Below, in pieces: positions 17,301 through 26,368 of a stretch of DNA of 64,000 bases (positions are counted from its first letter, which is position 1; each line of letters begins with the position of its first letter). The DNA is from Selenihalanaerobacter shriftii. Lineage in GTDB: Bacteria; Bacillota; Halanaerobiia; Halobacteroidales; Acetohalobiaceae. The notes under the pieces were generated by a model. It had not been told where the DNA came from. It did not search any database and worked only from the letters and a program-made list of their open reading frames with translations. The position numbers were made by a program, and so were the translations under genes. The DNA lies in assembly GCF_900167185.1 (NCBI RefSeq), contig NZ_FUWM01000016.1, positions 2,563 through 66,562 of the forward strand, read 5' to 3'.

Positions 17301-18503
17301 TTGTCAGGAAACAAAATAAACATTAAAAATTATATTAAATTTGGAATAACTATAAAATTTGTACTGATCTGTACTGTAGCTTCTTTATTAACACCTACTA
17401 TTATTACTTATTTAAATAAAATATTTAGTTTTAATAAATTAATTGCTATACAAGGGGTAGCTAATACAGTTGTTTTAGCAATTACTGTGGCTATTTTTAC
17501 GTATTTCTTAATAGTAAAGCGGTTAAAGACGCTCATAAATATTACTCAGAAAATAAGTGAAGGAGACTTGTCGACAAATAAAATTGAAATTGATAGTAAA
17601 GATGAATTAGGACTCCTAGCTACTTCTATTAATAAAATTATTCGTAACTTAGGTGGATTACTTGATGATATCCAAGATACTACAGTTAAAAATTCAAGTA
17701 TTGCTGAAGATTTAACTGAAATGGCTGAAATATCTAGTAGTATGAATGAAGAACAGGCAGCTAGTACTGAAGAATTAAGTGCTACTTTTGAAGAAATAAC
17801 TAGTATGTCACAAGAGACTTCTGCTAATAATGATAGATTAACAGAATCAGCAGATAATGTTGCTAATGAAGCAACAACGGGCTTAGAGATGTTAGAGAAT
17901 ACATCTGATAAAGTAGAAAATGCTTCAATAACGATCCAAAATTTATATGGTAATATAAAGGAATTGAATGATGCTATTAAAAAAGTTACAGAATTTACAA
18001 ATGTAATTACTGATATATCAGATCAAACAAATCTTTTAGCCCTTAATGCTGCTATTGAAGCTGCACGAGCTGGTAAACATGGTAGTGGCTTTGCTATTGT
18101 TGCTGAGGAGATTCGTGAGCTTGCAGAAAAGTCTGCTGAGTCAGCTGAAGAAATTAAGATGACTGTTATTGATACTCAAAAACAAAGTCAAGAAACTCTA
18201 AATAAAGTAGAGAAAAGTGTAAAGGAAATTGATAGTAGTAAAGAACTAATCCTTACTACTGAAGAAAAGGTTAATAATATTGTAGATAATGTGGAAGGGA
18301 TAGCAGAAAGAATAGATGATATTTCTATAGCAACAGAGGAGGTGGCAAATAGTGTAGAGCAAGGAACATCTTCTATGCAGCAAGTTACTTCAGCTATGCA
18401 AGAACAAGCAAGTACAGCTGAGAAGACTGCTAGTTTAGCTGATCAGTTAAATGAGATATCAGAAAACATTAAAAAAGATTTAGTTAAGCAAATAGATGTT
18501 TAA
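17301..18503 (+). CDS. Methyl-accepting chemotaxis protein
   Basis: This 400-residue chemoreceptor has two N-terminal membrane helices close together (about 15-35 and 45-70), then a HAMP segment ([17 protein letters not shown]) and a cytoplasmic signalling domain. The hairpin tip is intact ([20 protein letters not shown], about 234-253). There is almost no extracytoplasmic sensor, so it probably senses through the membrane or a partner. Translation starts at TTG 17301 behind GGAGAGG. A hairpin at 18556-18587 follows. Confidence 0.9.
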   Translation: MSGNKINIKNYIKFGITIKFVLICTVASLLTPTIITYLNKIFSFNKLIAIQGVANTVVLAITVAIFTYFLIVKRLKTLINITQKISEGDLSTNKIEIDSKDELGLLATSINKIIRNLGGLLDDIQDTTVKNSSIAEDLTEMAEISSSMNEEQAASTEELSATFEEITSMSQETSANNDRLTESADNVANEATTGLEMLENTSDKVENASITIQNLYGNIKELNDAIKKVTEFTNVITDISDQTNLLALNAAIEAARAGKHGSGFAIVAEEIRELAEKSAESAEEIKMTVIDTQKQSQETLNKVEKSVKEIDSSKELILTTEEKVNNIVDNVEGIAERIDDISIATEEVANSVEQGTSSMQQVTSAMQEQASTAEKTASLADQLNEISENIKKDLVKQIDV

Positions 18504-18555
18504 TAATCTAATTTGATTTGAATAATGTTTAAGTATTAAAAATTAAATAAAGTAA

Positions 18556-18590
18556 ATCCCTTGATAAAAGTAAACTTATCAAAAGGGAAT
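18556..18590 (+). terminator. Hairpin after the chemoreceptor gene
   Basis: CCCTTGATAA pairs with TTATC-AAAAGGG with a small bulge. There is no clear T tract, so termination is likely but not certain. Confidence 0.5.
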
Positions 18591-18670
18591 AAGGTTATTA
18601 TAGCGTTGATATTCTTATTAGGTTAGGGATAAAAAGTATAATGTTATCTTTAAAACATTTTAAAAATAAT

Positions 18671-18708
18671 AGTAGCTTAAAGAATAAGTGTCTTTTAAGC
18701 TACTATTT
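18671..18708 (-). terminator. Bidirectional terminator next to the DUF2512 gene
   Basis: AGTAGCTTAAA (18671-18681) and TTTAAGCTACT (18694-18704) form an 11-bp stem. Variants with AGTAGCTTAAAGACCAAGGAG recur near 22.0, 29.15 and 33.05 kb downstream of HTH gene remnants. Confidence 0.65.
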
Positions 18709-18736
18709 ATGATTATGGCTATATATTTTTTAAAAT

Positions 18737-19102
18737 TTATGGAGCAACTTTTTCATTTTGAATTAAATACTGATGAAAAAAGTATTCGCCAATTGCTATA
18801 AGAATTCCAAAAATAGCTAATGAAGAAAGACTTGTAGCAAAATTTAAAGTAGTTAAATCAATGATATAGGCTGTTAATGCCGCCATTAAACCATCACCTA
18901 AAGAGGCAACAATATTGCCTAAATTTGGTAGAACAAAAAGGTCACCCATTAAATAATTCAGAATAGTTCCAGCAATAGAAACAATCAATATCCATCCGAA
19001 ATTATTGCCATTCATCAAAGAGAAAACTATACCTGCAATAACCAAAGTCATAATAAACTTAATTATTAGAGCAGTTATTGTTTGACTCATATTATCATTC
19101 AC
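18737..19102 (-). CDS. DUF2512 (YndM-type) membrane protein
   Basis: This 121-residue protein has four predicted membrane helices and matches the DUF2512 family (AGTILNYLMGDLFVLPNLGN is characteristic). Family members are small integral membrane proteins of spore-forming firmicutes with no firm function. The start is preceded by GGAGGTGA on the minus strand. Decayed copies of its 3' end recur at about 22.07 and 33.12 kb. Confidence 0.85.
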   Translation of the reverse strand: MNDNMSQTITALIIKFIMTLVIAGIVFSLMNGNNFGWILIVSIAGTILNYLMGDLFVLPNLGNIVASLGDGLMAALTAYIIDLTTLNFATSLSSLAIFGILIAIGEYFFHQYLIQNEKVAP

Positions 19103-19406
19103 CTCCTATATTAATTTCCCTAATAAATCAATCTATTATTCAATGTAATTAAAAAAGTAATGTCAAGCTATTAAAATTTTTAACTAATATTATAAAAGAA
19201 TCAATCTTTAAACTAACTGAATTAAATATAAGGATAGTTGAAATTTTACAAACAGTTTCATTCTATAATCTTTCCATCCTTAAAAGAGTAGATAATATAA
19301 AGATGGTTGTGAAGTAAAATTAAATTTTATTTAACATTATTTCTCAATTATAAATCAATTATTGTTAGAAATATTAATGTTAAGACATAATAACAGGGGG
19401 AGTGTT

Positions 19407-20102
19407 ATGAGTAAAGGTTATAATGTAAATGATTATATAGAAAAAATAACTAAGGCTTATGAGAAACAGGCGAACTCTGAATATGCACCAAAAATGGAGC
19501 AATATATGAGAAATAAATTCGACTTTTTTGGTATTAAAGCTCAAGAAAGAAGAAAAGCTACGCGTGAATTTATGAGAAAAGATAACCGACCAAGTTATAA
19601 TGAAGTTGATATTGTTGTAAAAAAGTTGTGGAATTTATCTGAAAGAGAGTACCAATATTTTGCTAATGAATTATTAGAAAGATATGAAAAAGAATTTACC
19701 AAAGAAATTGTTAATCTATTTGAATACATGATAACCCATAAATCTTGGTGGGATACAATAGATAGAATTTCTAAAAAGCTTGTAGGTAACTATTTTAAAC
19801 TTTTTCCTAAGGAAAGGGATAAATACATAAAAAAGTGGGTGGACTCTGATAATATATGGCTGCAAAGAACTACCCTATTATTTCAATTAAGTTATAAAGA
19901 AAATACAGATGTTGAGCTTCTATTTGACTTGATAAAACAGTTAAAGGAAATAGATGAATTCTTTATTCAAAAGGCTATTGGTTGGTCATTAAGAGAATAT
20001 TCTAAGATAGAACCAAGAATAGTGAGACAATTTATTTCTAAGAATAGCCTGTCATCATTGAGTAGAAGAGAAGGTTTAAAAGTGATTAAAAAGAACAAAT
20101 AA
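19407..20102 (+). CDS. DNA alkylation repair protein (AlkD-like)
   Basis: This protein of about 231 residues has an all-helical HEAT-repeat fold of the AlkC/AlkD family: PKMEQYMRNKFDFFGIKAQERR, KSWWDTIDRIS, WLQRTTLLFQLSYK and FFIQKAIGWSLREYSK. AlkD excises bulky or cationic alkylated bases. The WWDT and RTTLLFQ segments contain the tryptophan and arginine positions expected in the active cleft. The ATG at 19407 follows GGGGGAG and is preferred to one 45 bases upstream. It has no obvious operon partner. Confidence 0.85.
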   Translation: MSKGYNVNDYIEKITKAYEKQANSEYAPKMEQYMRNKFDFFGIKAQERRKATREFMRKDNRPSYNEVDIVVKKLWNLSEREYQYFANELLERYEKEFTKEIVNLFEYMITHKSWWDTIDRISKKLVGNYFKLFPKERDKYIKKWVDSDNIWLQRTTLLFQLSYKENTDVELLFDLIKQLKEIDEFFIQKAIGWSLREYSKIEPRIVRQFISKNSLSSLSRREGLKVIKKNK

Positions 20103-20316
20103 ATTTTATGAGAATTTAAAGACTAAAACAGACTTTATATTTATAGCAGTTTAGTTAATTATTTTTTACTATACTTGATTTGTTAATTTTACCATAATGA
20201 TATTTATTAGATTAATAGGAGGATTAGTTGGTAATATTTTAGCTATATTAGATAAGAATATATGGGCTAGGATTTATCAAGGTGGTGATCTGACTTCATA
20301 AAATTGGAGGTGAATA

Positions 20317-21570
20317 ATGAAAATAAAAATACTGACTGTTGGCACAAGAGGAGATGTTCAACCCTTTGTAGCACTAGGGAAGAGGCTAATTCAATATGGT
20401 TATGAGGTAACCATCTGTACTGGTGAGAATTTTAAGACATTTGTAGAAAGTAATGAAGTAGGATTTTTTCCAATTAGAATTAACTATCTTGAATTAACTC
20501 AATCTAAAGAAGGTAAAAGAATGATGAGTGGTAATGTAATAGAAATATTTAAAAATATGAAAAAGTTAATTTATCCAATGATGGAGCAAATGTTAGAAGA
20601 TTTATGGGAAGGTTCTAAAGATGCGGATGTATTAATTTATCATCCAAAAGCATTTGGTGGATATGATATTGCTGAAGCCTTAGGTATACCCGTTTTTATG
20701 GCTCACCCTATTCCTGTTATTGCTCCTACTTCTTTATTTACTAATCCAGCTCTACCTTTTTCGTTTAATATTGGATTAATAAATAAAATGAGCTTTAAAG
20801 TAAACCGTTTATTTATGATTAGTTTCTTTAAAATTATTAATAAGTGGCGTAGAGAAAAACTTGGGTTAGCAACTAAACGATCTATATTTACTAATGACTT
20901 AGTTCTTAATGGAAAGTCTATACCAATATTATATGGTTGTAGTCCCAGTGTAATTCCATATGATGAAAATTGGAAAGAAAACGTTTCAATGTCAGGCTTC
21001 TGGTTTTTAGAAGAAAAGGGTTGGAAACCTCCTAATGAATTATTAAACTTCTTAGAAGATGGTTCACCTCCAATTGCAATAAGTTTTAGCAGTATGCCAT
21101 TAAAAAATCCTGATCGAGTTAAAGAAATGCTTATAGAGGCATTAGAGAAAACGGGTCAACGTGGGGTATTTATTTCAGGTTGGAGTGGGATGAATAATTG
21201 TGATTCTAATTCACATACTTTTACAGTTGATTCTATACCTCACACATGGCTGTTTCCAAGAATAATAGGAGTTATTCATCATGGTGGAGCTGGTACGATT
21301 GCTGCTGCATTAAGAGCTGGTAAACCAATGATTATTTGTCCATTTTCTGCTGATCAACCTTTTTGGGCGGAACGAATGAGGCGGATTGATGTTGCAACAA
21401 CGCCACTTAAGGAAAGGGATATGTCTGTAGAAACATTTATAAACAGAATATATGAACTTCTTAGGAATAATACACTAAGTGATAATGCTTCAGATATTGC
21501 TATTAAAATTAATAAAGAAAAAGGTATAGAAGATACTATAAAGTTTATAGAAGAAAAAATCAAGCAATAG
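20317..21570 (+). CDS. UDP-sugar-dependent glycosyltransferase (GT1/GT28-like)
   Basis: This 417-residue enzyme has a GT-B fold. The N terminus MKIKILTVGTRGDVQPFVAL is the hallmark of sterol/flavonoid glucosyltransferase-like bacterial enzymes. The C-terminal nucleotide-sugar site is HHGGAGTIAAALRAGKPMI (about 326-344) with PFSADQPFWAERM after it. The acceptor is unknown; a lipid or small hydrophobic molecule is likely by family. The start follows TTGGAGGTG. It stands alone, with decayed sequence downstream. Confidence 0.85.
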   Translation: MKIKILTVGTRGDVQPFVALGKRLIQYGYEVTICTGENFKTFVESNEVGFFPIRINYLELTQSKEGKRMMSGNVIEIFKNMKKLIYPMMEQMLEDLWEGSKDADVLIYHPKAFGGYDIAEALGIPVFMAHPIPVIAPTSLFTNPALPFSFNIGLINKMSFKVNRLFMISFFKIINKWRREKLGLATKRSIFTNDLVLNGKSIPILYGCSPSVIPYDENWKENVSMSGFWFLEEKGWKPPNELLNFLEDGSPPIAISFSSMPLKNPDRVKEMLIEALEKTGQRGVFISGWSGMNNCDSNSHTFTVDSIPHTWLFPRIIGVIHHGGAGTIAAALRAGKPMIICPFSADQPFWAERMRRIDVATTPLKERDMSVETFINRIYELLRNNTLSDNASDIAIKINKEKGIEDTIKFIEEKIKQ

Positions 21571-21611
21571 TATAATTATATAATAAATTTTTAAAATTTA
21601 ACTACTAGTAA

Positions 21612-21956
21612 GTGGTTGTGAGTTATATGTGGAAGCTAATCCAAGAAGTTAAAGTCAATTATTGTAGAGGGCTTAGCGTTGATGGTCACGATATTTATCT
21701 TCTTAGAGAGTTTAATGGTAAACTAGGTAAGTGCTTTTTTGATATTAAGGATGTTAAAAAGGTAACTAAAATGAAAGAAAATTCTATTACAAGAACAAAA
21801 GCAGCTAATATAATAGAAGTAGCTAGAAGAACAATTATTAAGTGGAAGAATAAAGGTAAGTTGAATGCTATAAGTGGATCTAGTATAGATTGGTTTGGCA
21901 AGTATCTATATAGCAAAGGTGATGTAGAGAAGCTCAGGAAAGAGTATTCTCAATAA
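21612..21956 (+). CDS. HTH (excisionase/MerR-like) protein, possibly truncated
   Basis: This 114-residue protein has a helix-turn-helix in its C-terminal half (TRTKAANIIEVARRTIIKWKN, then SKGDVEKLRKEYSQ), which looks like a helix-turn-helix_17/MerR DNA-binding fold. Related but broken copies lie at 28560-29106 and 32833-33007. The 28.6 kb copy carries more N-terminal HTH units, so this one may be an N-terminally shortened remnant. No strong ribosome site precedes it. A conserved AGCTTAAAGACCAAGGAGG segment follows all three copies. Confidence 0.5.
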   Translation: MVVSYMWKLIQEVKVNYCRGLSVDGHDIYLLREFNGKLGKCFFDIKDVKKVTKMKENSITRTKAANIIEVARRTIIKWKNKGKLNAISGSSIDWFGKYLYSKGDVEKLRKEYSQ

Positions 21957-21989
21957 GGAACGGAACCTTAAAATGGAATAAAAAGTCAT

Positions 21990-22189
21990 TAAATTATAAT
22001 AGCTTAAAGACCAAGGAGGGGCTTTGAAGCTACTATTTGTGGTTATGTATGAAATTATTACTTTAATTTATGGAGGCTTTATTTTGAAGTAAATATTGAT
22101 GCAAATGCTACTCATTAATTGTAAACTTCTATGTCCATTAATGTTTTAAAATTTTCAATATTTTAAAGAGAATTTTTTGTTTTACTTGA
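21990..22189. repeat. Dispersed repeat with DUF2512 3' remnant
   Basis: After the HTH gene, AGCTTAAAGACCAAGGAGG-GGCTTTGAAGCTACT is followed by a minus-strand remnant of a DUF2512 gene end (about 22069-22110). About 80 AT-rich bases follow that are nearly identical to 33160-33240. It is a non-coding scar shared by several loci. Confidence 0.6.
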
Positions 22190-22406
22190 AATAAATTATT
22201 TATTGATTATATATCTGATGTCTTACCTGAATTAAGAGTTGAAAATGTACGACAAGCCACATTTATAGATTTTATGGACGAGATAATAGAAGAAGAATAT
22301 GATCTTATAGACTCTGATGAGAAAATGATAAACTTAATAGAAGGTGAGAGTATAAGTAGTGCTGAAAAAGAGTTAATTACTTGGGTATCATCATTTAAAG
22401 GGTCTG
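22190..22406 (+). pseudogene. Duplicated internal fragment of a helD-like gene
   Basis: These 217 bases are almost identical to 61930-62147 inside the HelD-like gene (encoding FIDYISDVLPEL ... EKELITW), with only a handful of differences. One is an extra base that breaks the frame near 22383. No helicase motif is included. It ends about 17 bases before the left end of an IS3 element. Confidence 0.85.
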
Positions 22407-22488
22407 GATAGGTTATAATTAATTGTACAGAAATTTCTCGGACATGATATAATAGTAAGATAAAATTAATAATATGGAGGTATATATC

Positions 22489-22740
22489 ATGCCGAAAAGA
22501 TATAATGATGAATTCAAAAAACAAATAGTAAGCTTAGTTGATAATGGTAAAAAGATAAGTGAAATAGTCAAAGAATATAACATTTCCAGATCTACTGTTC
22601 ATAAATGGGTAAAGGACTTTAATAATTCAGGTTTATTTAAGGCTAAAGACAATAGAACTGATAAAGAAAAAGAATTAATAAAATTACGCAAAGAAAATCA
22701 ACAACTAAAGATGGAGAATGATATTTGCCCTAAAGGATAA
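22489..22740 (+). CDS. IS3-family OrfA of the degenerate element
   Basis: This 83-residue protein has an HTH (KKISEIVKEYNISRSTVHKW) followed by a short coiled coil (LIKLRKENQQLKMENDI), as in IS150-type OrfA. The start has GGAGG at good distance. It ends with CPKG and a stop, where functional elements shift frame into orfB. With orfB broken it is probably a relic. Confidence 0.8.
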   Translation: MPKRYNDEFKKQIVSLVDNGKKISEIVKEYNISRSTVHKWVKDFNNSGLFKAKDNRTDKEKELIKLRKENQQLKMENDICPKG

Positions 22741-22759
22741 GTTCCACTAAGGCAATAAA

Positions 22760-23527
22760 TTGCCAAGTGGTCACTTAAAAGCAAGCGGCGCTGATACTAG
22801 GACGAAAGCAGCTGTTATTAAGGCAAATAGGAATAAATACAGTATTAGCGCCATGTGTAGAGTATTAAATGTATCAAGAAGCCTTATTTATTATAAGCCC
22901 AAGAAAAAATCATCTGACAGTGATCTAGAAAACAAAATTATCTCTATCTTTAAAAAGAGTAAAAATAACTATGGAACAAGAAAGATTAAAAAAGAATTAG
23001 CTAAAAAGGGTTATAAAGTATCCAGAAGAAGGATTAGCCGTATCATGAAAAAATATGGTCTAGTTTCTAGCTATACTGTCAAACAATACAAGGTTCATTC
23101 AACAAAATGTAATGAAGAAAAAATAAAGAATATTGTTAATAGAGAATTTGACAGAGATCAAACTCTAGATGTTGTAGTCAGTGATTTAACTTATGTAAAT
23201 GTTAAGGGTAAATGGAATTACATATTACATACTGATAGAGGTAATGAATTTAAGAATAAAGCTATAGACCAGCTATTAAAAGTATTTAGTATTAACCGTT
23301 CTTTGAGTAAGAAAGGCTGTCCCTATGATAATGCTGTTGTAGAAGCTGCTTTTAAAGTAGTTAAAACAGAGTTTGCGTTTAATAAGATCTTTAGTAGTTT
23401 TGAGGAATTAGAATATTAGTTATTTGATTATGTAAACTGGTATAATAATCACAGAATACATTGGTCACTGATTTATCTTACCCCTGTAGAATATAGAATG
23501 TTAATGTCCGAGAAAAAAGTGTCCTAA
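22760..23527 (+). pseudogene. IS3-family OrfB, deleted and interrupted
   Basis: The N-terminal HTH_21 part (GTRKIKKELAKKGYKVSRRR) and the first catalytic aspartate (VVSDLTYV) are present. About 35 residues between KGKWNYI and LHTDRGNEF are missing. An in-frame TAG interrupts the C terminus before LFDYVNWYNNHRIHWSL. The second D and the E region remain, but the domain cannot fold normally. Confidence 0.85.
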
Positions 23528-23544
23528 AAAGGGTTGACAATCCA

Positions 23545-23616
23545 TTTGATTATTAGCTAGATGTTCTCCTCCAAATGTTAATCTAGGCTGAATTTATTTC
23601 CTATATTGTTTATTAT
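23545..23616 (-). pseudogene. Fragment of the zinc-ribbon membrane gene
   Basis: About 72 bases match 46284-46355, an internal part of the zinc-ribbon gene at 46000-46575, with about five mismatches. No ORF remains. It begins about 17 bases after the end of the degenerate IS3 element. Confidence 0.75.
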
Positions 23617-23669
23617 CTTAATAAAATTAACATGCCAATATTAACATAACGTATATTTTTTAAAAAAAC

Positions 23670-23698
23670 TTGACATGTTGTATATAAGTTGCTATAAT
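23670..23698 (+). promoter_or_regulatory. Consensus sigma-A promoter for the riboswitch
   Basis: TTGACA (23670-23675), exactly 17 bases, then TATAAT (23693-23698). It is the expected promoter for the riboswitch transcript just downstream. Confidence 0.8.
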
Positions 23699-23751
23699 TT
23701 TAATTGTGATTTGACAAAATAATATTTTAAACTCTTTTTTATGATAAATTC

Positions 23752-23842
23752 CTCGATAATGGCATACCTATTGAAAAATAGGGGCGCAAAGTACTGAGTC
23801 TACGGTTTTACACTATGATTGTCAGTATACCGAAGGGAATAT
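23752..23842 (+). promoter_or_regulatory. Cyclic di-GMP-I (GEMM) riboswitch, orphan
   Basis: The aptamer reads GGCATACC-TATT-GAAA-AATAGG, then GGCGCAAAG, an internal GAGTCTACGG, ATGATTGTCAG and a closing ATACCGA. This follows the GEMM-I pattern of GGCAAACC, GAAA tetraloop, GCAAAG and a terminal TACCGA. A strong terminator follows at 23857. No sense gene lies behind it: the next gene on this strand is 840 bases away and the XRE gene between is antisense. It may have lost its gene to the rearrangements next door, or act as a small RNA. Confidence 0.8.
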
Positions 23843-23856
23843 TGGTTTTAAAATTT

Positions 23857-23904
23857 AAAGCCCTATTCCTTGCTATAATTCATGAGGGATAGGGCTTTAT
23901 TTTA
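23857..23904 (+). terminator. Riboswitch expression-platform terminator
   Basis: AAAGCCCTATTCC pairs with GGGATAGGGCTTT across a 16-base loop, followed by a T-rich stretch. It lies about 15 bases after the aptamer, as expected for ligand-controlled termination. Confidence 0.8.
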
Positions 23905-23993
23905 ATAAAAATAAAAATATTAATTATTAAGAACCTAAAGATTAGATAAGAAGATCGATTTTTCTACAAAAACAAGTATAAAAGTCTATCTGT

Positions 23994-24374
23994 TTAAGGA
24001 ATTGCATTAATTACTGACTCTATAACTTTAACTAAACCTTTAATTTGAATATTGTTTTTTTTGGCTACATAAATTGTCTGCATTAATTTATTCAAGTTTT
24101 CAGGTTCGCTACTTAGTTCATTAACTATTTTTGAAGGTAAATCTTTTAAGTATTTTGCCGTTTGGGAATTACGAATATGTGTTTTGCCTAGTAGATAATC
24201 TAAACTTACATCAAAATAATTACTAATATTAATTAAAGTTTCATAATCCGGGGTTCTTCTCCCAATTTCATAAAAAGAAATTGTTGCAGGAGTTAACTCT
24301 AAGTGATCTCCTAATTCTTTTTGTGTTAATTTCTTTTCTGTTCGTAGTTGTTTTAATCGGTGTTTGAGTAACAT
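23994..24374 (-). CDS. XRE-family transcriptional regulator
   Basis: This 126-residue protein has an N-terminal Cro/CI-type HTH (residues about 5-60: LRTEKKLTQKELGDHLELTPATISFYE and DYLLGKT). The helical C-terminal tail probably serves in dimerisation. It resembles small SinR/phage-type repressors. A palindrome in its promoter region (TTTAGTT/AACTAAA, 24424-24445) is a candidate autoregulatory site. It reads towards the orphan riboswitch. Confidence 0.85.
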   Translation of the reverse strand: MLLKHRLKQLRTEKKLTQKELGDHLELTPATISFYEIGRRTPDYETLINISNYFDVSLDYLLGKTHIRNSQTAKYLKDLPSKIVNELSSEPENLNKLMQTIYVAKKNNIQIKGLVKVIESVINAIP

Positions 24375-24423
24375 ATTTTTACCACTCCTTGATTTTTTAT
24401 TGTGACTTATGTATATTATACAC

Positions 24424-24445
24424 TTTAGTTGTTAATTTAACTAAA
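24424..24445. promoter_or_regulatory. Candidate XRE operator
   Basis: TTTAGTT (24424-24430) and AACTAAA (24439-24445) form a 7-base inverted repeat about 50 bases upstream of the XRE start. Confidence 0.4.
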
Positions 24446-24532
24446 ATCATATTAGGAGTCGTTAAGCCCCTCTAATAATATTGGATAAACACAAACTTAA
24501 CATCTTATAATAATTATAGGGGGTAAAAGCAA

Positions 24533-24601
24533 ATGCCTACAGCAGTTTATAATGAAAATATTTTAAACAACTTAGTTTCAAGAGTTAAATTTGCTGCATA
24601 A
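24533..24601 (+). CDS. Very small ORF or gene remnant
   Basis: ATG at 24533 follows a GGGGG ribosome-site-like run and encodes 22 residues (MPTAVYNENILNNLVSRVKF, then two alanines). No family is recognised. It could be a real leader peptide or the N terminus of a lost gene upstream of the HD-GYP protein. Confidence 0.25.
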   Translation: MPTAVYNENILNNLVSRVKFAA

Positions 24602-24743
24602 GCGAGAAAGTTAATGAAATTCTATGTTTAATAAATCTAATTAAATCTTGTCCAAATTTAGTGGGGCAAGCTCAACTATTAATAATTTGTTTTATAAATA
24701 TTTAATAATATTTTTGATTAAATTAAGTGGTTAAGGAGGAGAA

Positions 24744-25319
24744 GTGGTGGTTGATACATTAGCTAAAGCCTTTATAGAAACTATTAAATTGAAAGATTTA
24801 TATACTTTTAATCATAGCAAAAATGTTTGTAAATATTCATTAAGGATAGGCGAAGAATTAAATTTAGAAAAAGTTACTTTAGATAATTTAAGATATGCAT
24901 CTTTATTGCATGATATAGGTAAAGTATCAATACCAGAAACTATATTACACAAATCTACTTCCTTAACTGAAAAAGAATATATAGAAATAAAAAAACATTC
25001 AATGATTGGAGCTAATCTATTAAAAAAAATGAATTTAAATGATGAAATAGTAAAAGGGGTTCGACATCATCATGAATTTATTAATGGACAAGGGTATCCT
25101 AATGGTTTAAAAAAAGAAGGAATTCCATTGATTGCAAGGATTATTTCTATAGCAGATGCATTTGATGCTATGACTTCAACAAGACCTTATAGAGGTCCTC
25201 TTTCTACAAAAAAAACACTTAAAGAATTAAATGAATGTAGAGGAATTCAATTTGATTCAGAAATTGTTGATGTATTCATTAATTTAATAAAGAAGGGTGA
25301 TTTATTAGCTACAGGCTAA
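24744..25319 (+). CDS. HD-GYP domain protein (c-di-GMP phosphodiesterase-like)
   Basis: This 191-residue stand-alone HD-GYP domain has LLHDIGKVSIPETIL (HD at about 57-58), HHHEFINGQGYPNGL (HH-x-E and GYP) and RIISIADAFDAMT. These residues bind the metal pair that cleaves c-di-GMP. Most family members have an N-terminal receiver or sensor domain; none is present here, so input may be lost or provided by a partner. GTG at 24744 or 24747 is the start, after AAGGAGGAG. Confidence 0.9.
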   Translation: MVVDTLAKAFIETIKLKDLYTFNHSKNVCKYSLRIGEELNLEKVTLDNLRYASLLHDIGKVSIPETILHKSTSLTEKEYIEIKKHSMIGANLLKKMNLNDEIVKGVRHHHEFINGQGYPNGLKKEGIPLIARIISIADAFDAMTSTRPYRGPLSTKKTLKELNECRGIQFDSEIVDVFINLIKKGDLLATG

Positions 25320-25585
25320 TAAATCAATGATTAAAAAAATAATTTAAAAGTTAGATATTATTTTAAGCAGGTTAATATGAAGTGAATTACATAGTGAATA
25401 AAAGTAAATTTTTTAGTAAGAAATCAGGGTATAAATAGCTCTGATTTTTATTTATAGTACTATATTTTTTATATTAAATGGTGCATTGTATAATTAAATG
25501 CACGGGGCAATAAAAAAATGACACATACTTGTACCTCTGATAAAATGTTAAGCAACCACACTTAAACATTAAGGAGGTACAAAAT

Positions 25586-26345
25586 ATGCATCATATTAAT
25601 TATATCATAGAAAGAGAAAAAGTGAAACTTTGAAAACTAGAAGCTCGTAAGGTTATTGCTCATTTATATAATAAGCAAAAGAAAAATTATAGTGAAATAG
25701 CCCGAGAGCTGAACTGTTATAGGACAACAATAAGCCGAGAAATAAAAAAGGTTTAACTACTTTTAAAAATGCAGATTGGTCTGATAGAGAAGTTTATGTG
25801 CCAGAAATAGCTCAAGGAGTATATGATGAAATTGCAACAGCAAAAGGACCAAAGTTAAAGATAGGTAAAGATTTTGATATGGTAGATTACATTGAAGAGA
25901 AAATAGAAAAAAAGTATTCACCATAAAAATTTAAATGATAAACATTTTACTAAATTGGTGTTATATATTTTTGTTTCATTGTAAAATTAACTTGAACTAA
26001 TAAAAAATACCCGTAGTGGACCAAGTTAAAAATAATAAAAATGAGGAGGCCTTACTTACTATGATAGAACGTATGACTCGTAAAGAAATTATTCGTAAGA
26101 TCTCTGGTAAAACAGTTGAATCTGTTCAGAATGCTATATTAAAGCTAATTAATCTAGAGATTTTTTCCACTGTATTTAAAAGTTTTACTTGCGATAATGG
26201 CTCTGAATTCTCAGAGTTAGGTGCTATAAAAGAATTAGTTGATACAAAAGTATATTTTATACATCCATATTCATCATGGGAAAGAGGTACTAATGAATGT
26301 CATAATGGTCTTATAAGGCGTTTTATACTAAAGGTAGAAGCATAA
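25586..26345 (+). pseudogene. IS30-family transposase relic
   Basis: An N-terminal piece (KQKKNYSEIARELNCYRTTI then SREIKK) is broken by early stops (TGA near 25631, TAA near 25755) and a deletion. From 26016 a C-terminal piece with TRKEIIRKISGKTVESV, FTCDNGSEF and YSSWERGTNECHNGLIRRF matches the IS30 catalytic end. The middle is missing. Nothing functional remains. Confidence 0.85.
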
Positions 26346-26368
26346 GTGAATAGGTAAATACTATGAAT

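Larger units (their letters stand above)
22424..23528 (+). mobile_element. Degenerate IS3-family (IS150-like) element
   Basis: The ends share TTTCTCGGACAT (left about 22434-22445, right in complement about 23506-23517) with weaker similarity outward to about 22424 and 23528. Inside are orfA and a damaged orfB. It lies between a helD fragment on the left and a zinc-ribbon-gene fragment on the right, neither of which is part of an IS element. Confidence 0.75.

Noticed and set aside
20197-20301. 34-codon ORF upstream of the glycosyltransferase
   Set aside because: No ribosome site, no recognisable family and no codon pattern to support it.
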